64,000 bases of DNA from an uncultured bacterium (GCA_942636505.2 CALOGB020000126.1:286010-350009), one strand, 5' to 3'. Shown: positions 42,707 through 51,613, counted from the stretch's first letter. The notes: a model not told the origin generated them from the sequence alone. A program made the numbers and translations.

Positions 42707-42722
42707 GCCACGGCGAAGGGTT
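42698..42722 (+). promoter_or_regulatory. EcfG-like promoter of sodC
   Basis: GGAAC at 42698-42702, 17 bp, GTT at 42720-42722, 28 bp before the sodC ATG. The match lacks only the C before GTT. It straddles the thpR stop codon, allowing separate stress control of sodC. Confidence 0.5.
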
Positions 42723-42750
42723 CGCCAAGACATCAACAGGGAGAGACACT

Positions 42751-43287
42751 ATGCGGATTGCGACACTGGCACTGCTCGGCGCGGCAACGATTGGGCTCGC
42801 CGCCTGCGAGAAGACTGGCATGGAGACCGGTGCCCCCGTATCCGGCGGCCAGCGCGCCACCGCGACGCTGCAGACCGCCACCGGCACCGACGTCGGCCGC
42901 GCCACCGCCACCGAAGTCGCGGGCGGGCTCCGCTTCACGCTCGACGCCAAGGCGATGCCCCCCGGCACGCACGGCGCGCACATCCATATGGTTGGCCGTT
43001 GCGACGCCCCCGACTTTACGACCGCAGGCGGCCACTGGAACCCGACCGGCATGAAGCACGGCAGCATGAACCCGCAGGGCCCGCATGAAGGCGACCTGCC
43101 CAACCTGATCATCGGCACCGATGGACGCGGCACGATCGGCATCACGATCCCCGGCGCGACGATGGCGGGCCTGATGGACACCGACGGCTCGGCCTTCGTG
43201 GTGCACGCAGGTCCGGATGACCTGATGACCGACCCGGCCGGCAACAGCGGCGGGCGGATCGCCTGCGGTGTGTTCCAGGCGGGGTGA
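42751..43287 (+). CDS. sodC: Cu-Zn superoxide dismutase, lipoprotein form
   Basis: A 178-residue periplasmic enzyme dismuting superoxide. The N-terminal GLAACEK is a lipobox, so the mature protein should be lipid-anchored. Metal ligands are in HGAHIHMVGRC, GGHWNPTG, HEGDLPNL and AFVVHAGPDD, and the disulfide cysteine in GRIACGV. GGGA lies before the ATG at 42751. An EcfG-like element precedes it, in keeping with an oxidative or envelope stress role. Confidence 0.94.
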   Translation: MRIATLALLGAATIGLAACEKTGMETGAPVSGGQRATATLQTATGTDVGRATATEVAGGLRFTLDAKAMPPGTHGAHIHMVGRCDAPDFTTAGGHWNPTGMKHGSMNPQGPHEGDLPNLIIGTDGRGTIGITIPGATMAGLMDTDGSAFVVHAGPDDLMTDPAGNSGGRIACGVFQAG

Positions 43288-43377
43288 GTGCGTGGCCCCT
43301 CCTAATCTTCAGGAGGGGCACATTCGCCTGCGCAACGTCCGTTCATGCTAAGTAAAGACCAAATAGTCGCTGAAGGC

Positions 43378-43449
43378 GGCGTATCGAGGGCTCGTATCGA
43401 AGTACTGGTTCCGCGCACCGACCTGTCTTTCGATACGCCGTCTCGATAC
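43378..43449. repeat. Short dispersed repeat with GTATCGA half-sites
   Basis: GGCGTATCGA (43378-43387) is inverted as TCGATACGCC (43430-43439), and a second pair, CTCGTATCGA and TCTCGATAC, is nested around it. It lies in the convergent gap between sodC and the MFS gene. Its sequence is unrelated to the C-rich families. No gene is seen in this gap. Confidence 0.6.
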
Positions 43450-43484
43450 ACTGCTGACGCAGCTACTCGGGACGAACGGAAGAA

Positions 43485-45053
43485 TTAAATGTCCTCCCCA
43501 GCCGCCCGCGCGCGCTCCTCCCGCGTAGCCTCGGCCCGCGGCGCCAGCCGATACGCCGCCACCGCGCACGCCAGCGTAATGGGCGTCACCACCAGCAACG
43601 ACAACATCCCGATCGACAGGCTCCCGGTCAGCGTCGACACCCGCCCCGCCATATACGGCCCGAGCGCCAACCCGATCAGCGTCGTCCCGATGAAGAACGT
43701 CGCCGTCGCCGTCCCCCGCATCCGCGGCAAGACCATGTCCTGCGTGGTCGCCGCCGCCGCCCCCAGCGCACACGATGCGGTCAACTGCGCCAGGAAGATC
43801 CCCGCATAAAACGCGGTCGCCGACGATGCAGTGAAGGCGAGGATCAGGAACGGCACCGGCACCACCGCGCCGAAGATCACCACCCACAACCGCCCCGCCG
43901 GATTGCCCTGCCGCAACCGATCGGACACAACGCCACCGATCGTCAGCCCCAGGAAGCCCGCAGTCGCGCCGAGGCTGCCGATCATGAACCCCGCTGACGC
44001 CGGCGTCGCACCCAGCTCGCGCAACGCATAGGGCGCCGCCCAGAAGCTCGCCGCATAGCTCAGGAACGCGTTCAACCCGTACGCGACTACCGTGCACAGG
44101 AACGCCGGCGTCCCGACGATCAGCGCGAAGGTCGGCGGATCGCGCCGCTTCAGCGCCGACGCCCATGAGAACACCGCATACACGCCGATCCCGATCGCCA
44201 CCCATTGCGGCCACGGTTCACCCGCTGCCACCAGCCCCGACACCGCCGCGACCACGACTGCCAGCGCAACCAGATTATAGCCGAGCGCCCGCGCTCCCCC
44301 CATCGCCGCGCCGATCAAGGTCAGCGGCGGCACTATCGTCACCAGTTCGGCCCCGAACGCGCGGAACGGCGCCGCATGCTTCTCCGGCTCGGGCAGACCC
44401 TCGACCAGCCCGCGGATCGGCTCCTTCAACGTCGCGATCCAGACCGCGAGCAACAGCCCCGGCACGCCGACCGCCATGAACGCCGCCTGCCAGCCAACCA
44501 GCCCGAGCGGTCCGCCGCCCGGATAGGCCTTGTTCCAGCCCTGCACGATCAGCCCGCCGATAAACAACGAACAGCCGCCACCGACGTACAATCCAGCGGA
44601 GTAGATCGACAAAGCCGTCGCGCGCAACCGCTTCGGGAAATAATCGGAGATGATCGAATACGCCGACGGACTCGCGGTAGCCTCGCCGATCCCGACCCCG
44701 ATCCGCGCCGCGGCAAGATGCCCGCCAGTCTTCGAAAAGCCCGACAGCGCGGTCATCACCGACCAGAGCGACAGCCCGATCGTCATCAGCCGGATGCGGT
44801 GCCAATTGTCCGCCAGCCGCCCGAGCGGAATGCCGAACAGCGAATAGAACACCCCGAACGCAGTGCCGTACAGGAACCCGAGATCCTGGTCCTTGAGCCC
44901 CAGGTCGCGCTTGATGTCCTCCGCCAGGATCGAGATGATTTGCCGGTCGACGAAGTTCAGGACGTAGACGAGGAACAGGATCGACAACACGTACCAGGCG
45001 TAGCGCGATGCACCCTTCTCCGGCTCGCCTATAACGGTTTCGGCGTTTGCCAT
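43485..45053 (-). CDS. MFS transporter, spinster-like
   Basis: A 522-residue major facilitator with about twelve helices. The first helix segment VLNFVDRQIISILAEDIKRD and the loop GIPLGRLADNWHR place it with spinster-type MFS carriers, frequent in sphingomonads near catabolic or lipid genes. A long central loop (GLVEGLPEPEKHAAPFRAFG) separates the halves. Start MANAETVIG at 45053 with GGGAGGG just upstream. Substrate unknown. Confidence 0.88.
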   Translation of the reverse strand: MANAETVIGEPEKGASRYAWYVLSILFLVYVLNFVDRQIISILAEDIKRDLGLKDQDLGFLYGTAFGVFYSLFGIPLGRLADNWHRIRLMTIGLSLWSVMTALSGFSKTGGHLAAARIGVGIGEATASPSAYSIISDYFPKRLRATALSIYSAGLYVGGGCSLFIGGLIVQGWNKAYPGGGPLGLVGWQAAFMAVGVPGLLLAVWIATLKEPIRGLVEGLPEPEKHAAPFRAFGAELVTIVPPLTLIGAAMGGARALGYNLVALAVVVAAVSGLVAAGEPWPQWVAIGIGVYAVFSWASALKRRDPPTFALIVGTPAFLCTVVAYGLNAFLSYAASFWAAPYALRELGATPASAGFMIGSLGATAGFLGLTIGGVVSDRLRQGNPAGRLWVVIFGAVVPVPFLILAFTASSATAFYAGIFLAQLTASCALGAAAATTQDMVLPRMRGTATATFFIGTTLIGLALGPYMAGRVSTLTGSLSIGMLSLLVVTPITLACAVAAYRLAPRAEATREERARAAGEDI

Positions 45054-45157
45054 GATCCCTCCCCGATGTTTTCGAGCTATGGGTATCAGAGGCAAGGAGA
45101 GAGAAACAGCGCTTTCGGCAGGCTCGGGTACGCCAGAGCGAGCGGCGCGAGTCTACC

Positions 45158-45964
45158 TCAGTGCGACCCGATCCGCCCGCGACGCAGCGCCCCCTGCTCC
45201 AGTCGCTGCAAGAGCGTCTCGATCGTCGGCGGCGTAGTCGGCTCGGCCTGCGCACGCAAAGGCCGGGCAATCGGCGTCGGCGCGCTAACCTCCTCCACCG
45301 GTTGCGACGTTTCGACGACCGGTGGCTCGACCGGCTTCGGCACAGGCGCGGTCACGAACGTCTCCGGCTCGGCCGTCGACGCCGACTCGATCACCGGCGC
45401 GACCATCGTTGGCTGCGCCAGCGGCGCGACCGGCCGGGCAGGCTCCATCGGCACCGGGCGCATCGCCTTCGGATCATAGGCGGCGAGCGGCAGGTCGAGA
45501 TCGGCGGGAATAGCCCGTTCATCGCGCGCGGCCCCATCGGTCGCGCCCGCAACGCCGACCTCCATCAAGGGCGTACCGAGATCGGCCGCAGACATAGGCT
45601 TGCGCGGCGGTGCGTCGGGATGCGCGTCGGCGCGGCGGATCACCGGCACGCCGTCTTCCCGCGGCCGCGCACCGGCAAACACACCTCCCGGCCCGAACAA
45701 CAGGTACAGCGACGACCACAGGATCGCCGCGATCAACGCCCCCGCCCCCAGCGCGAGTATCGCACGCGCCGTCGCTCCGAGCGGCGGTGCCGCCATCGGG
45801 ATCAGCGCCGCGATCCCCGTGTCCGATACTAGCGCCTCCAGCGCATCGCCGGACGACAGCATCACGCCCGCCGCCGCGATCACGCCCCCGGCAATCGCAC
45901 CGACGATCGGCACCAGACGATTCAGATTGCCGCGCTGCAAAGTCCGAAGAGCAAACTCTGCCAT
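45158..45964 (-). CDS. Hypothetical membrane protein of the glycan locus, 268 aa
   Basis: Two hydrophobic helices (residues about 17-38 and 65-92) and then a long Pro/Ala/Glu-rich tail without predicted fold, containing repeated PVPxEP/PVEP-like segments. I recognise no family. It starts one base into the stop of the glycosyltransferase gene (TAATG overlap), so it is coupled to that gene and probably belongs to the same cell-surface glycan pathway. The tail may span the periplasm or bind other proteins. Confidence 0.68.
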   Translation of the reverse strand: MAEFALRTLQRGNLNRLVPIVGAIAGGVIAAAGVMLSSGDALEALVSDTGIAALIPMAAPPLGATARAILALGAGALIAAILWSSLYLLFGPGGVFAGARPREDGVPVIRRADAHPDAPPRKPMSAADLGTPLMEVGVAGATDGAARDERAIPADLDLPLAAYDPKAMRPVPMEPARPVAPLAQPTMVAPVIESASTAEPETFVTAPVPKPVEPPVVETSQPVEEVSAPTPIARPLRAQAEPTTPPTIETLLQRLEQGALRRGRIGSH

Positions 45965-47172
45965 TAATTTTCCCGCACCGCGGCCGCAATCAGCCGTTCA
46001 TAGACTGGAGCATAACGGCGAATGTTTGACGACCAGTTACGCTCTTCCTGGACGAAAGCACGCCCCCGCGCACGCCGTTCGTCCCACCCCGAACGGTCCG
46101 CGAACATCCCCGCCAGCGCGTCCGCGATCGCCTGCGGATCGTCGGGCGGAAACAGCGTTCCGGTATCGCCGTCGCGGATCAGCTCGCGGTGCCCGCCGAC
46201 GTCCGAGGCCGCGACCAGCCGCCCCTGCGCCATCGCCTCCAGCGGCTTTAGCGGCGTGACCAGATCGGTCAGCCGCATGCGCTTCCGCGGATAGGTGAGG
46301 ATGTCGACCAGCCCGTAATAGCGCTCGACCTCTTGGTGCGGCACGCGCCCGACGAAGCGGATCGCATCCGCCACCGGCGAAGCCTCCGCCTGCGCGCGCA
46401 ACGCCGCCTCCATCGGCCCGCCGCCGACCATCAGCAACCGCGCCTTGGGCCGGAGCGCGACCAGCGCCGGCATCGCCGCGATCAAGTCGTCCAGCCCTTC
46501 GTAATCATAGAAGCTGCCGATGAACCCGACGACGTCGGCACCGTCGAGCCCCAGTTCAGCCCCAAGCACATCGTCACGCGGCGGCGCGTTGCCGAACAGG
46601 TCGAGGTCGACGCCGTTGGGCGAGACCATGATCTTGTCCGCCGCGATCCCCCGCGCGATCAGGTCGCCGCGCAAGCCTTCGCAGATCACCGCGACGGCAT
46701 CGGCCCGCCGCACGGCCCACGTCTCCAGCGCCCGCGTTGCCCGATACCGCAGCGACGTCGCCGTGCCCGTCCCGTTGCCGACCGCCGCATCCTCCCAGAA
46801 CGCGCGAATCTCGTAGACCAGCGGCAGCTTCCGCTTGCGCGCGACGATCAACGCGGCGAGCGCGTCGATCACCGGCGAATGCGCGTGGAGGATGTCGGGC
46901 TTGAAGGCATCGACCGCAGTTTCGATCCGCTTGGCAAACGCCGCGATTCCCGCGACTTCGCCGACCGGCCCCGGCTTCAAGCTCGCTTCCGTACGGTGGA
47001 AGGTCAGCCCGTCGACGGACTCAACCGAAGCAGGCGCGACACCGTGCCGCGGACCCGTTACCGCAGCGACGGTCCAGCCGAGCGCCTCCTGCGCCTTGAG
47101 GATCGCCCGCGTGCGGAACGTGTAGCCACTTTGCAGCGGCAGGCCGTGATCGAGGATATGAAGGATACGCAT
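45964..47172 (-). CDS. Exosortase-A-type glycosyltransferase (GT4 family)
   Basis: A 402-residue retaining GT-B glycosyltransferase. Start MRILHILDHGLPLQSGYTFR is characteristic of the glycosyltransferase family associated with PEP-CTERM/exosortase A loci. The C-terminal domain holds the nucleotide-sugar site with VGFIGSFYDYEGLDDLI and PLKPLEAMAQGRLVAASDVGG. It should add a sugar to a lipid-linked glycan. It is divergent from the 51-aa protein and ligase genes. No exosortase gene is in the window. Confidence 0.88.
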   Translation of the reverse strand: MRILHILDHGLPLQSGYTFRTRAILKAQEALGWTVAAVTGPRHGVAPASVESVDGLTFHRTEASLKPGPVGEVAGIAAFAKRIETAVDAFKPDILHAHSPVIDALAALIVARKRKLPLVYEIRAFWEDAAVGNGTGTATSLRYRATRALETWAVRRADAVAVICEGLRGDLIARGIAADKIMVSPNGVDLDLFGNAPPRDDVLGAELGLDGADVVGFIGSFYDYEGLDDLIAAMPALVALRPKARLLMVGGGPMEAALRAQAEASPVADAIRFVGRVPHQEVERYYGLVDILTYPRKRMRLTDLVTPLKPLEAMAQGRLVAASDVGGHRELIRDGDTGTLFPPDDPQAIADALAGMFADRSGWDERRARGRAFVQEERNWSSNIRRYAPVYERLIAAAVREN

Positions 47173-47272
47173 CGTGCTATCCCCCTGCCACAGATCGCTT
47201 AACGGCGCGTCAACCGACTATACCTACAGACGATTGCGTGATGTCCGCATATCCGGAAAGGAGGCCGTACCC

Positions 47273-47428
47273 ATGATCGACAATCTCGCGCTCGGCCTCA
47301 GCCACGGGTTGATGATGCTCGCAGCGTTCCTGCTACTCAAGCGGCCCGACCTCGATCGCGAGCCGAGCCCGCACGACGCGCCTGAAAAGAAGCCCTCGCC
47401 GATAGAGAAGCCTCGCCCCGATGCGTGA
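47273..47428 (+). CDS. Small membrane protein of the glycan locus, 51 aa
   Basis: A 51-residue protein with one hydrophobic helix (LALGLSHGLMMLAAFLLL) and a Pro/Lys/Asp-rich tail. A perfect AAAGGAGG lies 8 bases upstream of the ATG. Its stop overlaps the start of the O-glycosylation ligase gene by eight bases, so it is cotranslated and may be a partner or regulator of the ligase. No family recognised; comparable short genes often precede this ligase. Confidence 0.72.
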   Translation: MIDNLALGLSHGLMMLAAFLLLKRPDLDREPSPHDAPEKKPSPIEKPRPDA

Positions 47429-48764
47429 TCTCGCGTTCATCGCGTTCCTGCTCGCGTTCTTCGGAATGGGGTTCAAGCGGCCGTTCCTGCTCGTGCTCGT
47501 CTATGTCTATATCGACATCGTCTCGCCGCAGCGGCTGACCTATCTGCTGCTCAATTCGGTGCCGATTTCGCTGATCGCGGTCGCGCTGGCGGTCGGCGGG
47601 TGGATCCTCGCCGACGACAAGCGGGACACGCGTGTCGGCGGACGCCAGGTGTTGATCGTACTGCTCCTCCTCTACTGCTGGGGCACCACGATCGCCGCGG
47701 ACTTTCCGGTCGAGGCCAAGGAGAAATGGGACTGGGTGTGGAAGGCGCTCGCCTTCGCCGCCTTCCTCCCCCTGACACTGCGCACGCGCGTCCGGATCGA
47801 GGCGTTGCTGCTGTTCATGATCCTCGCCGCATCGTCGATCATCGTCGTCGGCGGGATCAAGACGATTGCCAGCGGCGGCGGTGGTTACGGCCAGCTCAAC
47901 CTGATGGTCGACAATAATTCAGGGCTCTATGAGGGCAGCACGATCAGCGCGGTGGCGATCGCGATCATCCCGATCATCGTCTGGTTCATGCATCACGGCA
48001 CTATCTTCAGGCCGGACTGGCGTGTGAAGGCCTACTGCCTCGCGCTCGTCTTCGCGTGCCTGCTGATTCCGGTCGGCACGTCGACACGCACCGGGCTACT
48101 CTGCATCGGCCTGCTGGCGCTGCTGTCGATCCGCAACGTGAAACGCAAGGTCGCGTATCTGGCGATGCTCGGCGTGCTGGGGCTGGCGGCGATCCCGTTC
48201 CTGCCGTCGACCTTCACCAACCGCATGAACACCATCAAGACCTATGACGCGGACGAATCCGCCTCGACGCGGCTCGCGGTGTGGAAATGGACGATCGAAT
48301 ACGCGAAGGCGAACCCGTTCGGCGGGGGCTTCAACGCGTATCTGGGCAACCACATCCGCTATGACCTGAAGACCACACCCGGCGCTGCCGAGGTACCCAA
48401 GGTCGAGGTCGACAAGGCACGCGCGTATCACAGCGCCTATTTCGAGATGCTTGGCGAGCAGGGCTATCCCGGCCTTGCGATATGGCTCGCGATCAACCTG
48501 ATCGGCATCGTCCGCATGGAGTTCATCCGTCGCCGCTACCGCGATCCGGACGGGGAATTCGCCTGGGCCGGACCGCTCGCGGCCGCGCTGCAAAGCGGGC
48601 ACATCGTTTACCTGCTCGGCGCAGGGTTCATCGCGATCGCGTTCCAGCCGTTCATCTACATGCTGATCGGCGCGCAGATCGGCCTCGACACGTATCTGGC
48701 GCGCAAGCGGAGCGAGCAATCGTTCCGGCCGATGCGCCGCAGTGCCGTGCCACCTCCGGCGTGA
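47421..48764 (+). CDS. Putative O-glycosylation ligase, exosortase-A-associated
   Basis: A 447-residue membrane protein with 10-12 helices of the Wzy/WaaL (O-antigen ligase/polymerase) type. The start FIAFLLAFFGMGFKRPFLLVLVYVY and the large periplasmic loop with FGGGFNAYLGNHIRYDL and AYHSAYFEMLGEQGYPG are typical of the exosortase-A-associated ligase. It would polymerise or transfer a glycan on the periplasmic face. The stop overlaps the acyltransferase GTG. Confidence 0.88.
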   Translation: MRDLAFIAFLLAFFGMGFKRPFLLVLVYVYIDIVSPQRLTYLLLNSVPISLIAVALAVGGWILADDKRDTRVGGRQVLIVLLLLYCWGTTIAADFPVEAKEKWDWVWKALAFAAFLPLTLRTRVRIEALLLFMILAASSIIVVGGIKTIASGGGGYGQLNLMVDNNSGLYEGSTISAVAIAIIPIIVWFMHHGTIFRPDWRVKAYCLALVFACLLIPVGTSTRTGLLCIGLLALLSIRNVKRKVAYLAMLGVLGLAAIPFLPSTFTNRMNTIKTYDADESASTRLAVWKWTIEYAKANPFGGGFNAYLGNHIRYDLKTTPGAAEVPKVEVDKARAYHSAYFEMLGEQGYPGLAIWLAINLIGIVRMEFIRRRYRDPDGEFAWAGPLAAALQSGHIVYLLGAGFIAIAFQPFIYMLIGAQIGLDTYLARKRSEQSFRPMRRSAVPPPA

Positions 48765-49843
48765 CGGATCGCACATCCGTTCACGAACTGCGCGCGCTGA
48801 CCGGTGTGCGCGGGATCGCCGCTTGGTTCGTCGTCTTCTATCACATCCGCCTGTCGATCGCGGGGCTGCCCAGCGGCCTGCGCGACGTTTTCGCAAAAGG
48901 GTATCTGGCGGTCGACTTCTTCTTCCTGCTGTCCGGCTTCGTGATCTGGCTGACCTGGTCCGACCGCATTCGTACCGGCGGCGCGGCAAGCATTCCGCGC
49001 TTCCTGCAAAAACGCATCGCCCGCATCTGGCCTCTGCATCTCGTCACCTTGGGCGGCGCCGTCGCACTGGCCCTGCTGCTCCGCGCGACCGGCCGCAGCG
49101 ATCCGCAGTTCGTCTTCCGGGAATTGCCGCTCCACATCCTGCTGCTCCAGAACTGGGGCTTCACGCATCACCTCGCCTGGAACGACCCGGCTTGGTCGAT
49201 CAGCGCCGAACTGGGGGCGTACCTGCTGTTTCCGTTGCTGGTTATGGCGGTGGACTGGCGGCGCTTGCCGAGCTGGGCATTGCTGGCGATTGCCGGCGGC
49301 ATGCTGGTCGGCCTGCACCTGGCGATGGACGCACCGACGCTCGGCACCGACATCCCGCGCTACGGCCTGCTTCGCTGCTTGGTAGAGTTTACGACCGGCA
49401 GCATCGTCTGCGCGATATGGTTGCGCTGGCGTGGCGCGTCACGAGCACCGATAGGTGCTGCGCTGGTTGCCGTGCTTATCGCAGGAGGTTGGATCGCCGG
49501 CGCGCCGGAAACTCTGGTCGTTCCGGCACTGTTCGCAGCGGTCCTGCTCCTGCTGGCACTGACCGCCGGCAGGCCTGGAAATGCGTTCGAACTCAGATGG
49601 ACTCATTATCTCGGCGAGATCAGCTACGCGACCTATCTCAGCCACTTCATTCTCTGGAAGGCGTTCAAACTCGTCTTAGTCAGCGACGTGGCGGCCGTGC
49701 CGCCAACGAAGATCGCGCTGTATCTCGGCCTAGTTCTGCTAGCCTCGATCGCCCTCTACCACCTGATAGAACGCCCGGCTCAACGCTGGCTCAACGGGCT
49801 CCCCTCCCGCTTGCGGGAGGGGTTGGGGGAGGGGCGTTCGTAA
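48761..49843 (+). CDS. Acyltransferase 3 family membrane protein
   Basis: A 360-residue integral membrane O-acyltransferase. The N-terminal ELRALTGVRGIAAWFVVFYHI with the catalytic histidine, FFFLLSGFVIWLTW, and KRIARIWPLHLVTL are the family hallmarks. It probably acetylates the surface glycan made by the neighbouring genes. GTG start overlaps the ligase stop. The last 17 residues (about [14 protein letters not shown]) and the stop codon are encoded by the palindrome at 49799-49896, so the native C-terminus appears to have been replaced. Confidence 0.88.
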   Translation: MTDRTSVHELRALTGVRGIAAWFVVFYHIRLSIAGLPSGLRDVFAKGYLAVDFFFLLSGFVIWLTWSDRIRTGGAASIPRFLQKRIARIWPLHLVTLGGAVALALLLRATGRSDPQFVFRELPLHILLLQNWGFTHHLAWNDPAWSISAELGAYLLFPLLVMAVDWRRLPSWALLAIAGGMLVGLHLAMDAPTLGTDIPRYGLLRCLVEFTTGSIVCAIWLRWRGASRAPIGAALVAVLIAGGWIAGAPETLVVPALFAAVLLLLALTAGRPGNAFELRWTHYLGEISYATYLSHFILWKAFKLVLVSDVAAVPPTKIALYLGLVLLASIALYHLIERPAQRWLNGLPSRLREGLGEGRS

Positions 49844-49896
49844 CAGGTCGGTGCCCACTCCCCTCCCCTAGCCCCTCCCGCAAGCGGGAGGGGGAC
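49799..49896. repeat. Palindromic element, family E, at the acyltransferase 3' end
   Basis: Arms CCCCTCCCGCTTGCGGGAGG with GGTTGGGGGAGGGG tails, and the complement CCCCTCCCCTAGCCCCTCCC with GCAAGCGGGAGGGG. It spans the acyltransferase stop codon and ends 4 bp before the PfpI gene stop. Confidence 0.9.
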
Positions 49897-49899
49897 AGG

Positions 49900-50463
49900 T
49901 CAATCGACCGGCTCGTCGGCCAGCTCTTCCTCGAGCGCCGCGATAATCGCCTTGTTGAACGCGGGGATATCGTCCGGCTTGCGGCTGGTGATCAGGTTGC
50001 CGTCGACCACGACCTCCTCATCCACCACGTCCGCGCCCGCATTCTCCAGGTCCGTGCGGATCGACGGGAAGCTCGTCACGCGGCGTCCGTCGATCACGTC
50101 CGCCTCGGCTAGCAGCCACGGCGCATGGCAGATCGCGGCGATGATCTTGCCGTCCTCCATGAACTCGGTGATGATCTCGATCGCGCGCTCTTCCTGACGC
50201 ATCGTGTCCGGATTGGCGACGCCGCCCGGCAGCACCAGCGCGTCGTAATCGTCGGTATCGACCTCGTCGAGCGTCAGGTCGGGCGTCGCCGTCTCGGCCT
50301 TGTTGATGTCGCCCTTCATGCCCTGGATCGGGTCAGTCTTGATCGAGGCGAGCGTCACTTTCGCGCCCGCCGCCTCCAGCGCTTTGCGCGGTTCGAACAG
50401 TTCGACGGTCTCGAAACCATCGGCAGCGAGCATCAATACGCGAGCTTGGGAAAGATCGGCCAT
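49900..50463 (-). CDS. PfpI/DJ-1 family protein (type 1 glutamine amidotransferase-like)
   Basis: A 187-residue DJ-1/PfpI-fold protein. The nucleophile Cys112 lies in IIAAICHAPWLLA, with the glutamate in DGFETVELFEP near residue 18. Members include proteases, deglycases and general stress proteins such as YhbO/GSP18. An EcfG-like promoter lies upstream, head to head with topoisomerase IB, supporting a stress role. The chaperone or deglycase activity is not resolvable here. Confidence 0.9.
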   Translation of the reverse strand: MADLSQARVLMLAADGFETVELFEPRKALEAAGAKVTLASIKTDPIQGMKGDINKAETATPDLTLDEVDTDDYDALVLPGGVANPDTMRQEERAIEIITEFMEDGKIIAAICHAPWLLAEADVIDGRRVTSFPSIRTDLENAGADVVDEEVVVDGNLITSRKPDDIPAFNKAIIAALEEELADEPVD

Positions 50464-50495
50464 GTCATGTCTCCAGTGAAATCCCGTGTCCCCTC

Positions 50496-50545
50496 AACCA
50501 AGCGCAGCCCGCCTCGTTCCGGAACGATGCGCCTTCCCGAACATT
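50496..50545. promoter_or_regulatory. Back-to-back EcfG-like promoters for pfpI-like gene and topoisomerase IB
   Basis: GTTCCGGAAC (50516-50525) places two -35 elements in opposite directions. To the left, GGAAC-N17-GTT (GTT as AAC at 50496-50498) drives the PfpI gene. To the right, GGAAC-N17-ATT (50543-50545) is a weaker match facing the topoisomerase gene. The left one is close to consensus. Confidence 0.5.
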
Positions 50546-50588
50546 TGCAGAGATAGTCAGAATCAGACGCCCCCAAGGGATCACCGCA

Positions 50589-51602
50589 TTGCCCATCAAG
50601 ATCGTGTATTCCGATGACTCCAAGCCCGGCATCACCCGCAAGAAGATGCGGAACGGCTGGGGCTATTGGGATGCCAAGGGCGAACGCATCACCGACCGCG
50701 ACGAGATCGACCGGCTGAACGCGGTCGGCCTGCCCCCCGCCTATCGCGACGCATGGTTCTGCCCCAAGCCCAACGGCCATATCCAGGCGGTCGGCTGGGA
50801 CGAGAAGGGGCGCAAACAATATCGCTATCACCTCGGCTTCCGCGAAGCGCAGGAGGCCGCCAAGTACGAGCGTTGCGCCGATTTCGGCCACGCGCTCCCC
50901 AAGATTCGCAAGGCGGTCGAGGCCGATCTCCGCAAGCGCTCGCTGACCCGCGAACGCGCAGTCGCCGCGGTCATCCGCCTGCTCGACGGCGGCCACATCC
51001 GCATCGGCAACGAAGCCTATGCCGAAGCGAACGAGAGCTTCGGCGCGACCACGCTGCGCAAGCGCCACGGCGAAGTGAAGGGCGCGACGCTCAAGCTCCA
51101 GTACAAGGGCAAGTCCGGCAAGATGCGGACGCTGAAGATCACCGACCGATCGCTCAGCAGCTTCGTCAAGAAATGCCAGGACCTCGACGAGCAGCATCTG
51201 TTCGCATGGCTCGACGATGCCGGCGTTGCGCACCCTGTCACCTCGACCGACGTCAACTGCTACATCCGCGACGTCACCGGCACCGATTTCACCGCCAAGA
51301 ACTTCCGCACCTGGGCCGCTAGCGTCGCCGCGTTCGAGGCGCTTGCGTCGGCCGAGCGCGACCTCAGCCTCAAGTCGATGCTCGAACCCGTCGTCGCGCG
51401 GCTAGGCAACACCCACGCGATCGCGCGGAAGAGCTATGTTCACCCGTCGCTGATCGCGCTGGTGAAGACCGGTCAGTCGACCTTCCGCAAGGCGCTCCGC
51501 CTTCCCCGCGCCAAGCGCTACATGAGCCGCGAGGAATGTGGCCTGATCACCTTCCTCGAAGCCGGCACGCCCGCTGTTGCAACCCTCGCAAAAGCGGCCT
51601 GA
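50589..51602 (+). CDS. DNA topoisomerase IB
   Basis: A 337-residue poxvirus-type type IB topoisomerase, which relaxes supercoils through a 3'-phosphotyrosine bond. The N-terminal GITRKKMRNGWGYWDAKGERI domain and the core are typical. The nucleophile is Tyr283 in RKSYVHPSL; LLDGGHIRIGNEAY carries a catalytic arginine. Start is TTG at 50589 with AAGGGA eight bases upstream. It is 11 bp before the MscS gene and shares a control region with the PfpI gene. Confidence 0.92.
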   Translation: MPIKIVYSDDSKPGITRKKMRNGWGYWDAKGERITDRDEIDRLNAVGLPPAYRDAWFCPKPNGHIQAVGWDEKGRKQYRYHLGFREAQEAAKYERCADFGHALPKIRKAVEADLRKRSLTRERAVAAVIRLLDGGHIRIGNEAYAEANESFGATTLRKRHGEVKGATLKLQYKGKSGKMRTLKITDRSLSSFVKKCQDLDEQHLFAWLDDAGVAHPVTSTDVNCYIRDVTGTDFTAKNFRTWAASVAAFEALASAERDLSLKSMLEPVVARLGNTHAIARKSYVHPSLIALVKTGQSTFRKALRLPRAKRYMSREECGLITFLEAGTPAVATLAKAA

Positions 51603-51613
51603 CGAGTATTTCC

